Origin: Abditibacteriaceae bacterium
GTDB lineage: Bacteria > Armatimonadota > Abditibacteriia > Abditibacteriales > Abditibacteriaceae
Direction: 5' to 3'
DNA: 64,000 bases
NCBI GenBank assembly: GCA_019239895.1
Contig: JAFAZH010000058.1
Coordinates: 1 to 64,000, forward strand
This document shows, in pieces, positions 43,643 through 50,893 of this stretch. The notes under the pieces are model-generated. The model did no database searches. It was given only the letters and a program-made list of their open reading frames with translations, and was not told where the DNA came from. Each line of letters begins with the position of its first letter. Position 1 is the first letter of the stretch. Both the position numbers and the translations under genes were made by a program.

Positions 43643-43689
43643 TTGACGAAAGTCAGACATTCTGTCTATAATAGACATATAATCTGACT
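43643..43689 (+). promoter_or_regulatory. Cupin promoter with nested MarR-type operators
   Basis: TTGACG (43643-43648), an 18-bp spacer and TATAAT (43667-43672). The perfect palindrome TGTCTAT-A-ATAGACA (43663-43677) covers the -10. An outer pair, AGTCAGA (43651-43657) and TCTGACT (43683-43689), encloses it. The regulator gene starts divergently at 43608 (or 43635). Confidence 0.75.
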
Positions 43690-43773
43690 AATTTGCGGGG
43701 TGTTCCCAAGCGCGCAGGAAGCTGGCAAATAGCTGGAGAGGTAACTAAAATAAATTTCGATGGAGGAACAGGG

Positions 43774-44226
43774 ATGCAAGTCGCGGAGTTGAACGGAGTT
43801 TTTACAGGGCAGGGTCGTGGCGAGGCCGTCAACGTGTTAGGTATTGCAGTGGAAATTCTGCTGCCATCGGAGGCAACAGGTGGGGCGTTTACGACATATC
43901 TCATGGCAGTGGAGCCAGGCTTTGGCCCGCCGCTGCATGTGCATAGCAACGATGATGAGTGCTTCTATGTGCTGGATGGCGAGTTCGAGGTGCGCTGTGG
44001 TGACGAAACGACTATTGTACGCACTGGCGATCAGGCTTTTCTACCGCGCCATACCCCGCACACGTTTCGCAATGTTGGGACGCAGACTGGTCACTTGTTA
44101 GGCTTTGGCACCCCCGGTGGCCATGAAGAGTTTTTCCGCGATGCCAACCGATTAAGTTTTCCTCCTGACCCGGAGGCGGCTACCGCCGTGTGCCGCAAGC
44201 ATGGCCTGGAACTGGTCGGGCCGTAA
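43774..44226 (+). CDS. Cupin-domain protein
   Basis: 150 aa. Single cupin: PLHVHSNDDECFYVLDGEFEV (motif 1, with the HxH, E) and LPRHTPHTFRNVG (motif 2, with His). The metal site is complete. Function of such cupins varies (dioxygenase, isomerase, ligand sensor). GGAGGAACAGGG precedes ATG 43774; an upstream frame to 43693 is not needed. Divergent from, and presumably repressed by, the MarR protein at 43144. Confidence 0.85.
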   Translation: MQVAELNGVFTGQGRGEAVNVLGIAVEILLPSEATGGAFTTYLMAVEPGFGPPLHVHSNDDECFYVLDGEFEVRCGDETTIVRTGDQAFLPRHTPHTFRNVGTQTGHLLGFGTPGGHEEFFRDANRLSFPPDPEAATAVCRKHGLELVGP

Positions 44227-44253
44227 TCAATAATCAGTAGAAAAAAGAAACGA

Positions 44254-44297
44254 CCAAGCAGCCGGGTGTCTGTAAGTAAAGACACCCGGCTGCTTGG
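44254..44297 (-). terminator. Bidirectional terminator between cupin and pilin genes
   Basis: CCAAGCAGCCGGGTGTCT-GTAAGTAA-AGACACCCGGCTGCTTGG, an 18-bp perfect stem. The AAAAAAG tract at about 44240 gives a U run for transcripts coming leftwards from the pilin gene. Confidence 0.88.
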
Positions 44298-44311
44298 TTA
44301 GTGGCGATGGC

Positions 44312-44476
44312 TTAGGTGGTGGTGTTAATGCTGTTGCCAGCGGTGCTAAAGCCGCCCTGAAGCTTGCCGCCCATAATGGTCAGCACGCCGACGAGCACCA
44401 GGGCGATCATCCCGATGAGTAGTCCATACTCGACCAGGGTCTGCCCTTCCTCTTCGACAAAAAACTGTTTAATCAT
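44312..44476 (-). CDS. Flp/Fap-type pilin
   Basis: 54 aa: MIKQFFVEEEGQTLVEYGLL then IGMIALVLVGVLTIMGGKL. The EEGQTLVEYGLLIGMI pattern is that of Flp pilins, with the processing site before E-x-x-x-x-V-E-Y and one hydrophobic helix. AAAGGAGGGAAGAAATC is a near-perfect ribosome-binding site for the ATG at 44476; the longer frame to 44596 is an artefact. Substrate of a Tad-type pilus, but no tad genes occur in this window. Confidence 0.9.
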   Translation of the reverse strand: MIKQFFVEEEGQTLVEYGLLIGMIALVLVGVLTIMGGKLQGGFSTAGNSINTTT

Positions 44477-44823
44477 GATTTCTTCCCTCCTTTCTTTTGA
44501 AAGTGTGCGAGCTTCGGTATCGTGTTTAAGGAAGCTCTCGGCTTGAGTGGATGGGTAGCGACTACCAGTGAGATTCATTGGCCGCAATATTTGCACTCGA
44601 AGCTAATTGATGCTACAACTTTGCCATTTGTTAGCAGTGGGAGAACCAGCCATAACGAGCAAGCATCCAGGACAAACTTTCTCCACTTCACTCAGGCTGC
44701 ACTCCTATCGAAATGACACCGCGCGTGACTTATTAAAGAGGTCTCATAGGTTGCTCTGTCGGAGCGGGAGGCCAGTTGCAAATTTGGGAAATGTGGAATT
44801 TTCTAAAAATTTTCTTTTAACCC

Positions 44824-44854
44824 TTGCACCTGACGTAACGTAAGGTTGTATCGT
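44824..44854 (+). promoter_or_regulatory. MerR-type promoter with 19-bp spacer
   Basis: TTGCAC (44824-44829), 19 bp, TATCGT (44849-44854). The spacer region carries ACCTGACGTAACGTAAGGT, an imperfect palindrome (ACCT-n-ACGT-n-ACGT-n-AGGT). An overlong spacer with a palindrome between -35 and -10 is the hallmark of MerR-controlled promoters. The upstream gap (44477-44823) includes TTTCTAAAAATTTT at 44800-44813. Confidence 0.75.
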
Positions 44855-44883
44855 TTAATTAGGGTCATACATGGAGGTCAAGA

Positions 44884-45633
44884 TTGAGCCAGGGGCAGAG
44901 GATGCGAGAGGCGTGGAAAGTGGGGGCGTTGGCGCGGCAGACCGGGCTATCGGTGCGGACGCTGCACTATTACGATGAGATTGGGTTGCTCTGCCCGTCG
45001 CAGCACACAGAGGCAGGGCATCGCCTTTACAACTCTAAGGACATTGCACGCTTGCAACAGATTAAGTCGCTGCGGCAACTGGGCTTTAGTCTGGATGAGA
45101 TTCGAGAGTGCCTGAAGCGTCCTGCATTCTCCGTCGCGGGTGTGGTGCAGCTACATCTTCAGCGATTGCGTGAACAGATCGAAGTGCAACACAAACTCTA
45201 CGGGCGTTTAGAGACAATAGCGCAATGGTTAGAGCGTCAGGAACAAGTGCCCGTAGCAGAATTTCTGAAAGTTATCGAGGTGATGAGTATGTTGGAAAAG
45301 TATTACAGTCCAGAACAGATGGAAGAGTTGAAGGCGCGACGCGCAACTGTGGGCGAAGCGCGCATCAAAGAAGTCGAAGCCGAGTGGCCGCGTCTCATGG
45401 CGCAGGTGCAGGCGGAGATGGATAAAGGCACCGATCCGGCAGACGAGCGCGTGCAAGAACTGGCGCGTCGTTGGCGCGGATTAGTCAATGAATTTACAGG
45501 CGGCAACCCCGGCATTGAGCAGTCGCTACGCACGATGTATGAGCAGGAGTCGAACGTGTCCGGGATGGATACTGCGGCTATGCGACCGATGATGGAGTAT
45601 ATGCAGCGGGCGTGGGCGGCCTCTGGGGGATGA
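44884..45633 (+). CDS. MerR-family regulator with TipAS effector domain
   Basis: 249 aa from TTG 44884, supported by GGAGGTCAAGA directly upstream (ATG 44902 is the alternative). MerR HTH: WKVGALARQTGLSVRTLHYYDEIGLL ... HRLYNSKDIARLQQIKSLRQLGFSLDEI, coiled coil (LHLQRLREQIEVQHKLYGRLETI), then a TipAS-like domain (MLEKYYSPEQMEELKARR ... EWPRLMAQVQAEMDKGTDPADERVQELARRW). Related regulators sense antibiotics. A 19-bp-spacer promoter upstream implies autoregulation. Confidence 0.92.
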   Translation: MSQGQRMREAWKVGALARQTGLSVRTLHYYDEIGLLCPSQHTEAGHRLYNSKDIARLQQIKSLRQLGFSLDEIRECLKRPAFSVAGVVQLHLQRLREQIEVQHKLYGRLETIAQWLERQEQVPVAEFLKVIEVMSMLEKYYSPEQMEELKARRATVGEARIKEVEAEWPRLMAQVQAEMDKGTDPADERVQELARRWRGLVNEFTGGNPGIEQSLRTMYEQESNVSGMDTAAMRPMMEYMQRAWAASGG

Positions 45634-45664
45634 AGGCGGAAGGATGAAAGGGGAGAGTAGACAG

Positions 45665-45826
45665 TATAGCCCTCACCCCCAGCCCCTCTCCCAATGCTGG
45701 GAGAGGGGAGCACAAAGGGTTATTCGCTCGTTTACCTTGTTATGCTTCTGAAAGCAATACGAGAAACATAGTCCTGTGACCTCCCCTCTCCCAGCATTGG
45801 GAGAGGGGCTGGGGGTGAGGGCTATA
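45665..45826. repeat. Long terminal-inverted-repeat element (copy 7)
   Basis: TATAGCCCTCACCCCCAGCC...GGCTGGGGGTGAGGGCTATA with inner CTCCCAATGCTGGGAGAGGG. The middle includes CGCTCGTTTACC. Lies between the convergent MerR/TipAS gene and the sigma/Gly-rich gene; may also stop transcription. Confidence 0.92.
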
Positions 45827-45843
45827 CGTCTCAGCGAGCAATT

Positions 45844-46518
45844 TTACGCGCCGTTACCAGCGCCACCAGCACCAGCGGGGCCACCGTTGCCGCCGCCACC
45901 GCCATTGCCACCGCCACCACGTCCGCCACGACGACCACCGCCATTTCCACCACCGAAGCCGCCACCGCCAAAGCCGCCGCGACCGCCACCCACACCGGCT
46001 CGCGCGGTATAGGACGACTCATCGCCGATCAAACCTAACACGGTGAGCAGAGCTTCCAGCTTCACATTTTTGGAATAGCTGACGGCTGTATCCAGGTCTT
46101 TCACCGCAGTTGCCTGGCGGGTCTTTTCCTGGGTTATGGCATCGCGCAGGTCGCGCAGCATAATCGCTACTTCGTCATTGCTGGTGGCCGGGTTGTTGAG
46201 GGCCGTGGCCAGTTGCTGCTGCTTATCGCGGATGTCCTGGCGAGCCGTATCCTGCGCCTTCCAGTAGGCGATAATCGGGTCTTGCACGGCTTTGTCGGCA
46301 AAACCGGCTCCCGTGAGTTGCTGGCGGACGCGGTTTTCCATAAAGCCCTGGATCGCCGCCTGGCGCTGTTCGGGCGTCATGTTCTGGAAGTTGGGACGAC
46401 CGCCGCCGTTGCCTCCATTACCGCCCTGTTGGGCCTGGGCGATGCGGGGTGCGCTTGCGGCCAGGGCGACCGCTACGGTTCCGACTAACCATTTTGTGTG
46501 ATGTGTGTGTTTCATCAT
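45844..46518 (-). CDS. Exported Gly-rich protein, internal start within the sigma-factor ORF
   Basis: About 224 aa from ATG 46518, preceded by ACAAGGAGAAA, an excellent ribosome-binding site. MMKHTHHTKWLVGTVAVALA then ASAPRIAQAQ is a clean signal peptide. The mature part is a helical domain (NMTPEQRQAAIQGFMENRVR ... DKQQQLATALNNPATSNDEV) resembling Spy/CpxP-like proteins, and the last ~50 residues are nearly all Gly, Asn and Arg. The frame is continuous with the upstream sigma factor gene, but the signal peptide and ribosome-binding site show that it is a separate translation unit. Confidence 0.78.
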   Translation of the reverse strand: MMKHTHHTKWLVGTVAVALAASAPRIAQAQQGGNGGNGGGRPNFQNMTPEQRQAAIQGFMENRVRQQLTGAGFADKAVQDPIIAYWKAQDTARQDIRDKQQQLATALNNPATSNDEVAIMLRDLRDAITQEKTRQATAVKDLDTAVSYSKNVKLEALLTVLGLIGDESSYTARAGVGGGRGGFGGGGFGGGNGGGRRGGRGGGGNGGGGGNGGPAGAGGAGNGA

Positions 46519-48000
46519 TTTCTCCTTGTGTTCTCGTTCTTCTCGCTCATTTTTATTGTGTTCTGTACAAGCTTTGTCCGACAGCTTGTGGTGGCCGCGC
46601 CACGCGGCATGAGCGACCGAGGGGCGGGCTTCTTTGAGACGAATTTTTGGCGCTTCATCGTCGGTCAGCAGACGTTGCTGCTCCGGCGCATCGCGCAGCA
46701 AAACGGGCTGGCTCATGCGCGGCGTGGCAGCGGCCAAGTCCATCGCTGCGACTTGTAATTGACTACCGCCACCTGGCAGGGTTTTACGGCTCGAATGCGC
46801 CAGGAGCCTAACAGCACTCCCCGCTGTGTCAGTTCCCTTTGCACTGGTAGCTATGCTCTGGACTTGGCCATTCTTTGCCTCTGCGCTCTGCACGGGTGAC
46901 TGCTGCTCCGTGCGAATTTGCGGCAGAGAAAGGGCTGAGAGCATGGTCGCCGTGTGAGTCAGCCCCAGCGAATGTAAACCGGGTAGGGCCGCTATGGACA
47001 CAGGTTTAACGGTGCCAGACTGCATGGCTGCATCCGCCGTTGCCGCTGCATGGGGCGGAGTAGCTGGACTGGCTACGGATTGAAGTTTTTCAGTCTGGGC
47101 ATAGCCTCCTTTGGCATTGGGGTGAACTGGTTGGCCGGGCACGCGGGGTGCCTCTGCCAAAACTTCTCCTGTCGGGACTATTCCTGGTGCATGACGCGTG
47201 CCTGCGGCCACCTGGTAAGCCCCAGTGCCGACGATGGCCGTGCCGACCAAAACAGCAGTGGCCGTTTTGAGTTGACCCAGTAGCAGTGCCCGGTGGACAT
47301 GCTGCGACAGCAACATGACCTTCGCCCCTGTAGGAGCCGCCGTCAGGGAAGATGCCGTCAGACCTACGGGCACTTGTAGGGTGGCTGCCAGGCAACTGGC
47401 CGGGGCTGCCTGCACCGCGTGCTCGGAAATGAGATAAGCTAAGACCGCACCCGGAATCACATAGCCGCGTCGCGTGAAGAAGTGGCGTAGCTTATCCACC
47501 GCCCGTGCCACCCTCATGCGTGCGGCATCTTCAGAGATCATCAGGGCGTGAGCCGTTTCCTGGAAGCTTTTCTTCTCGAAGAAGCGCAACAACACGGCAT
47601 TGCGATCTGCTGGCTTGAGGGTGTCCAGTGCCTGATGTAACAGTGGCTCGACTTCGGCCCAGTCCAGTGTTTCCCCCGGCTGTTCAAGCTCGCGTTTCAT
47701 CTCTTCGGCCACCTTTTCCTCACGGCGCTGCCGTCGCGCTTCCTGTTGTAGAGCATTCTTAGAGGCGAAACGCGCCGTCTGAAACAACCAGCCCGACAGC
47801 ACCGTGGCCGGGGCCAAACGATTCGCTTTTTGCGCCAGGATCACGAATACCACCTGTGTTACATCCTCGGCTAAGTGCGGGTCACGCACCTCGCGCAAGC
47901 AGGTCGAATAGACCAGATGGATATAGCGTTCCACCAGATTGGCAAAAGCCGCCTGCGAACCTGTTTCCTGATACTCTTTGAGCCACTGCCCATCATGCAT
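45844..48000 (-). CDS. ECF sigma factor with membrane extension, in-frame fusion to the Gly-rich gene
   Basis: The 718-codon frame begins with an ECF sigma factor: sigma2 (QEAFANL-like GSQAAFANLVERYIHLVYSTCLREVRDPHLAEDVTQVVFV) and sigma4 (LDTLKPADRNAVLLRFFEKKSFQETAHALMISEDAARMRVARAVDKL). Two hydrophobic segments follow (about 190-210, 245-265), then a low-complexity Ala/Pro/Thr/Gln stretch. Such membrane-tethered sigma factors, with a built-in anti-sigma-like tail, are common in Planctomycetes and Armatimonadetes. There is no stop before Met495, where the exported protein begins, so a stop codon was lost or the two are alternative products. Autoregulated promoter not identified. Confidence 0.85.
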   Translation of the reverse strand: MHDGQWLKEYQETGSQAAFANLVERYIHLVYSTCLREVRDPHLAEDVTQVVFVILAQKANRLAPATVLSGWLFQTARFASKNALQQEARRQRREEKVAEEMKRELEQPGETLDWAEVEPLLHQALDTLKPADRNAVLLRFFEKKSFQETAHALMISEDAARMRVARAVDKLRHFFTRRGYVIPGAVLAYLISEHAVQAAPASCLAATLQVPVGLTASSLTAAPTGAKVMLLSQHVHRALLLGQLKTATAVLVGTAIVGTGAYQVAAGTRHAPGIVPTGEVLAEAPRVPGQPVHPNAKGGYAQTEKLQSVASPATPPHAAATADAAMQSGTVKPVSIAALPGLHSLGLTHTATMLSALSLPQIRTEQQSPVQSAEAKNGQVQSIATSAKGTDTAGSAVRLLAHSSRKTLPGGGSQLQVAAMDLAAATPRMSQPVLLRDAPEQQRLLTDDEAPKIRLKEARPSVAHAAWRGHHKLSDKACTEHNKNEREEREHKEKMMKHTHHTKWLVGTVAVALAASAPRIAQAQQGGNGGNGGGRPNFQNMTPEQRQAAIQGFMENRVRQQLTGAGFADKAVQDPIIAYWKAQDTARQDIRDKQQQLATALNNPATSNDEVAIMLRDLRDAITQEKTRQATAVKDLDTAVSYSKNVKLEALLTVLGLIGDESSYTARAGVGGGRGGFGGGGFGGGNGGGRRGGRGGGGNGGGGGNGGPAGAGGAGNGA

Positions 48001-48112
48001 ATAAGGCTTCTCTCATACAGTAATGTGTGCTGGACACGAAACCGAACAAAAATTTCTAAAAATTTTAGATTCCGGGGATTTATACCACGTTGGAGCCATC
48101 GGCGTGCCAAAG

Positions 48113-48259
48113 GTGAGGGATGGGGGACGAGGGATGAGGGATGAGAGGCACCGGGGCAGCCATGTTGGATGTGAACTACTGGTAGGGGCAGCCCTTGTGG
48201 ATGCCCTCCCCATCGGTACTGCCGTTCATCCCTCATCCCTCATTCCCCATCCCTCATCT
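48113..48259. repeat. Inverted repeat of GGGATGAGG words
   Basis: GAGGGATGGGGGACGAGGGA plus TGAGGGATGAGAG at the left is matched by CATCCCTCATCCCTCATTCC plus CCATCCCTCATC at the right, an imperfect inverted repeat made of 8-bp tandem words. It lies in the 48001-48253 gap upstream of the sigma gene and ends just inside the GH51 gene's 3' end, which may have acquired its last codons from it. Confidence 0.8.
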
Positions 48260-50761
48260 TGCCCGCAGCCGCAGCACACTCACCGAGTAGGCAGGGAAGG
48301 TGCGCCCAAAGGTTGGCCCTACGCCCACAATGTTGAATGTGTGCGGCGCGACTTTCTCCGGCATCTCGACTGTGTTCACATCCATTGGTTGCCCGCTCAA
48401 AACCTCAACCGTCGCCGTGTTAGCCAGACGCGGCACGCCTTGCAGATTGAACTGGATTTGCTGCGGCGTGGCCGCCACGTTGACGACTTTGAGAATAATA
48501 TCGCCGCGCTTCAGGTCACGGGTCACGCTGGCGTAAATCGGCACGTTCGAGACAGGCGGAGCTTCCACCGCTTCGGTAATCAGTTTGTCATCGAGAAAGC
48601 AGCGAATCTGGCGACCCCGCACTTCGATGCGGATGTCATACCAGCGTCCGGTCTCGACTGTTACCGGGGCCGCTTGGCCCAGACCGCTTTTATTGCCCCC
48701 GACGATGCGCTCTAAAGCGGTGCGGGTGTTGTTCCAGCCGCCGATGTTCCACCACACCAGATTATCACTGTCCTGCACATGGAACGGAATCAGGAACCCT
48801 TCCGCGCCGCTAATCTTGCGTGCCTTGACGCTATAGGTGTAGTCCATCCAGTTGGTGTCACCAGCAGTGGCCAGCGACAGCTCACCATTGCCCGACTGCA
48901 CCAGATCACCGTCTGCTATCTTCCAGGTGCCACGGCCAGCTTTCCAGCCTCCCCCAAAAATAGTGCGCTCCAACCAGTTGATGCTGGAGTCCGTGCCGCT
49001 GGTCAGAGCGTCCGTGCGCTGGGTCTCAGAGTCCAAGAGTTTGACTTTTGTTACGCTCGCGTCTTTAAACTCCGCCTGGGTGTGCCAGGTGCCCACGCCC
49101 ACCGCGCCATGCGGCAGGGCCGGAGCCTGTAGCGGTGCGCCTACCGAGGTTAAATCAAAGGGCAACACCACATCGCCCTTACTGTGGTTGAACATCGCCT
49201 GCATATAGTAGGAGGGCGAGCCGAAACTGGACAGCGCGTTATAACCAATCAGGTTCTGCGCCCACTGCCGTGCCCCCGGATTGACATTGACGAGCAGGGG
49301 AGCGTAGGCGGCCATCTCGACTACATCCGCATTGCGTTCCAGTCCCGTCAAATAGGCCGCATCGCCGAGGGTCGCCCGCACACTGGGGGTGGGGGGCGCG
49401 GTGCGGAAGGTGGTCTGTTGCCAGGGCTGATCGGCGTCCTGGGTAGCCCATTCACCGACAAAGATTTTGGGCTTGCTGCGGTCATAATTATCGTAGTTAT
49501 GCGAGGCGCGCAGCATGTCGTTGAAGTTGGCGTAGATATGGTCATCCACGATGTCGGGACGGCGCGTTTTAAGATCGCCGCGTGTGGCGATAATCTTGAG
49601 TTGGGGATAGCGGGCGCGAATTGCGTCAAAGAATTTGGCAAAGCGGGCCTCATAAACATCCAAGGGGTCGAAGAAGTCTTCATTACCCACTTCCACGTAG
49701 CGCAGCTTAAACGGAGCCGGGTGCCCATCCGCCGCGCGCCGCGCGCCCCACGGGGTGCTTTTATCGCCGGAGACATATTCAATTTCGTCTAACGCGTCCT
49801 GCACCAAGGGACTGACATCGGCGTTATTCGGCAACCAACCACGTCCTACCGATACCGCTAAGAGCGGCTCCATCTGCAAATCTTCGCACCATTCTAAAAA
49901 CTCCAGCACGCCTAAGCCATCACTGGCGCGATAGCCCCACGCCCCCGGATGCCCCGGACGCTGATCCACCGGGCCAAGCGTAATCTTCCAGGGGTAGTGG
50001 CCGGGATCAAGATAGTTGCCGCCGGGGAAACGGAGAAAGCTCGGATTCATGGCCGCCAGTTTTTGCATGAGATCAATGCGGTTGCCATTGGGCCGGTTGT
50101 GGTAGGTTGGCGGAAAGAGTGACACGAAACTCAGCCAGACGGTGCCCGCCTGCCGCGTCGTAATGACCAAGCGATTATTGAGCGACGGCGCGCCCCGTCC
50201 CGTCCTGAGGGTAACGGTGTATTTCTTCCATTGTGGCGTCACGCCAGCGACTCGCGCCTGGGCATAAGTCGTGTGCCCATCGTTGCTTTCGATGCTCACT
50301 GTCAGTGGCCCGCCCCCTGTGGCACGGGCATAAAACGATGCGCGGTAAGGGGTCCGCGGGTAAACCGGAATGCCCCAGAAGCCCTCGTTGGCCACGCCCA
50401 CGCGCCCGCCTGCCGGGTTCGCATCTAACTTGAGACTGACGTTCAGGGCGGCATTCACGCCATTGGTTTTATCGAGACTAATGCTGCCGGTGCCGCCGCC
50501 CTCTTGCACGATTGACCAGTGCGCCGGGGCGTCAGGGTTGTCCTTAAAGCTGCGGTTCTGCACCAGTTCGGCATACAGGCCACCATCGTAGGCGTGGTTA
50601 ATCTCTTCAGTCATCAATCCATAGAGACTGGGATTAATCCGTGCCCCCGGCTGATTGGCGCGGACATTCATCTGCCACGTCTCGGCGCGGGCGTTACTGC
50701 TCCACAGGCCAACCGATGCTGCCCACAGCATTGCTGCCTTAATTGTTTGCTTCCGTATCAT
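48254..50761 (-). CDS. Alpha-L-arabinofuranosidase (GH51-like), exported
   Basis: About 835 aa from ATG 50761, which gives a signal peptide (IKAAMLWAASVGLWSSNARA) and follows AGGAAAGG. CBM-like beta domain (SFKDNPDAPAHW ... WKKYTVTLRTG), then the GH51 TIM barrel: FLRFPGGNYLDPGHYPW, acid/base Glu in LRYVEVGNEDFFD, nucleophile Glu in KPKIFVGEWATQD. A laminin-G/DUF1080-like segment (WMDYTYSVKARKISGAEGFL) and a beta domain follow. Releases arabinose from arabinan and arabinogalactan. With the GH53 galactanase at 61104 it suggests arabinogalactan use. Confidence 0.9.
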   Translation of the reverse strand: MIRKQTIKAAMLWAASVGLWSSNARAETWQMNVRANQPGARINPSLYGLMTEEINHAYDGGLYAELVQNRSFKDNPDAPAHWSIVQEGGGTGSISLDKTNGVNAALNVSLKLDANPAGGRVGVANEGFWGIPVYPRTPYRASFYARATGGGPLTVSIESNDGHTTYAQARVAGVTPQWKKYTVTLRTGRGAPSLNNRLVITTRQAGTVWLSFVSLFPPTYHNRPNGNRIDLMQKLAAMNPSFLRFPGGNYLDPGHYPWKITLGPVDQRPGHPGAWGYRASDGLGVLEFLEWCEDLQMEPLLAVSVGRGWLPNNADVSPLVQDALDEIEYVSGDKSTPWGARRAADGHPAPFKLRYVEVGNEDFFDPLDVYEARFAKFFDAIRARYPQLKIIATRGDLKTRRPDIVDDHIYANFNDMLRASHNYDNYDRSKPKIFVGEWATQDADQPWQQTTFRTAPPTPSVRATLGDAAYLTGLERNADVVEMAAYAPLLVNVNPGARQWAQNLIGYNALSSFGSPSYYMQAMFNHSKGDVVLPFDLTSVGAPLQAPALPHGAVGVGTWHTQAEFKDASVTKVKLLDSETQRTDALTSGTDSSINWLERTIFGGGWKAGRGTWKIADGDLVQSGNGELSLATAGDTNWMDYTYSVKARKISGAEGFLIPFHVQDSDNLVWWNIGGWNNTRTALERIVGGNKSGLGQAAPVTVETGRWYDIRIEVRGRQIRCFLDDKLITEAVEAPPVSNVPIYASVTRDLKRGDIILKVVNVAATPQQIQFNLQGVPRLANTATVEVLSGQPMDVNTVEMPEKVAPHTFNIVGVGPTFGRTFPAYSVSVLRLRAR

Positions 50762-50893
50762 TTGTCCTTTCCTGGCTCCCGCTTGAGGCAATTTGAGTCT
50801 GAATGGAGAGCTTGCTTTCCAGTGTAAACCGATTGACGGAGTTCTGCTGATAAAGAATGATGCTAAGTCGTCGAGCGATAGTATCTGTGCCAT

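Noticed and set aside
45776-46012. Pro-rich + strand frame (78 aa)
   Set aside because: Antisense of the Gly-rich tail; Pro is what Gly codons give on the other strand.
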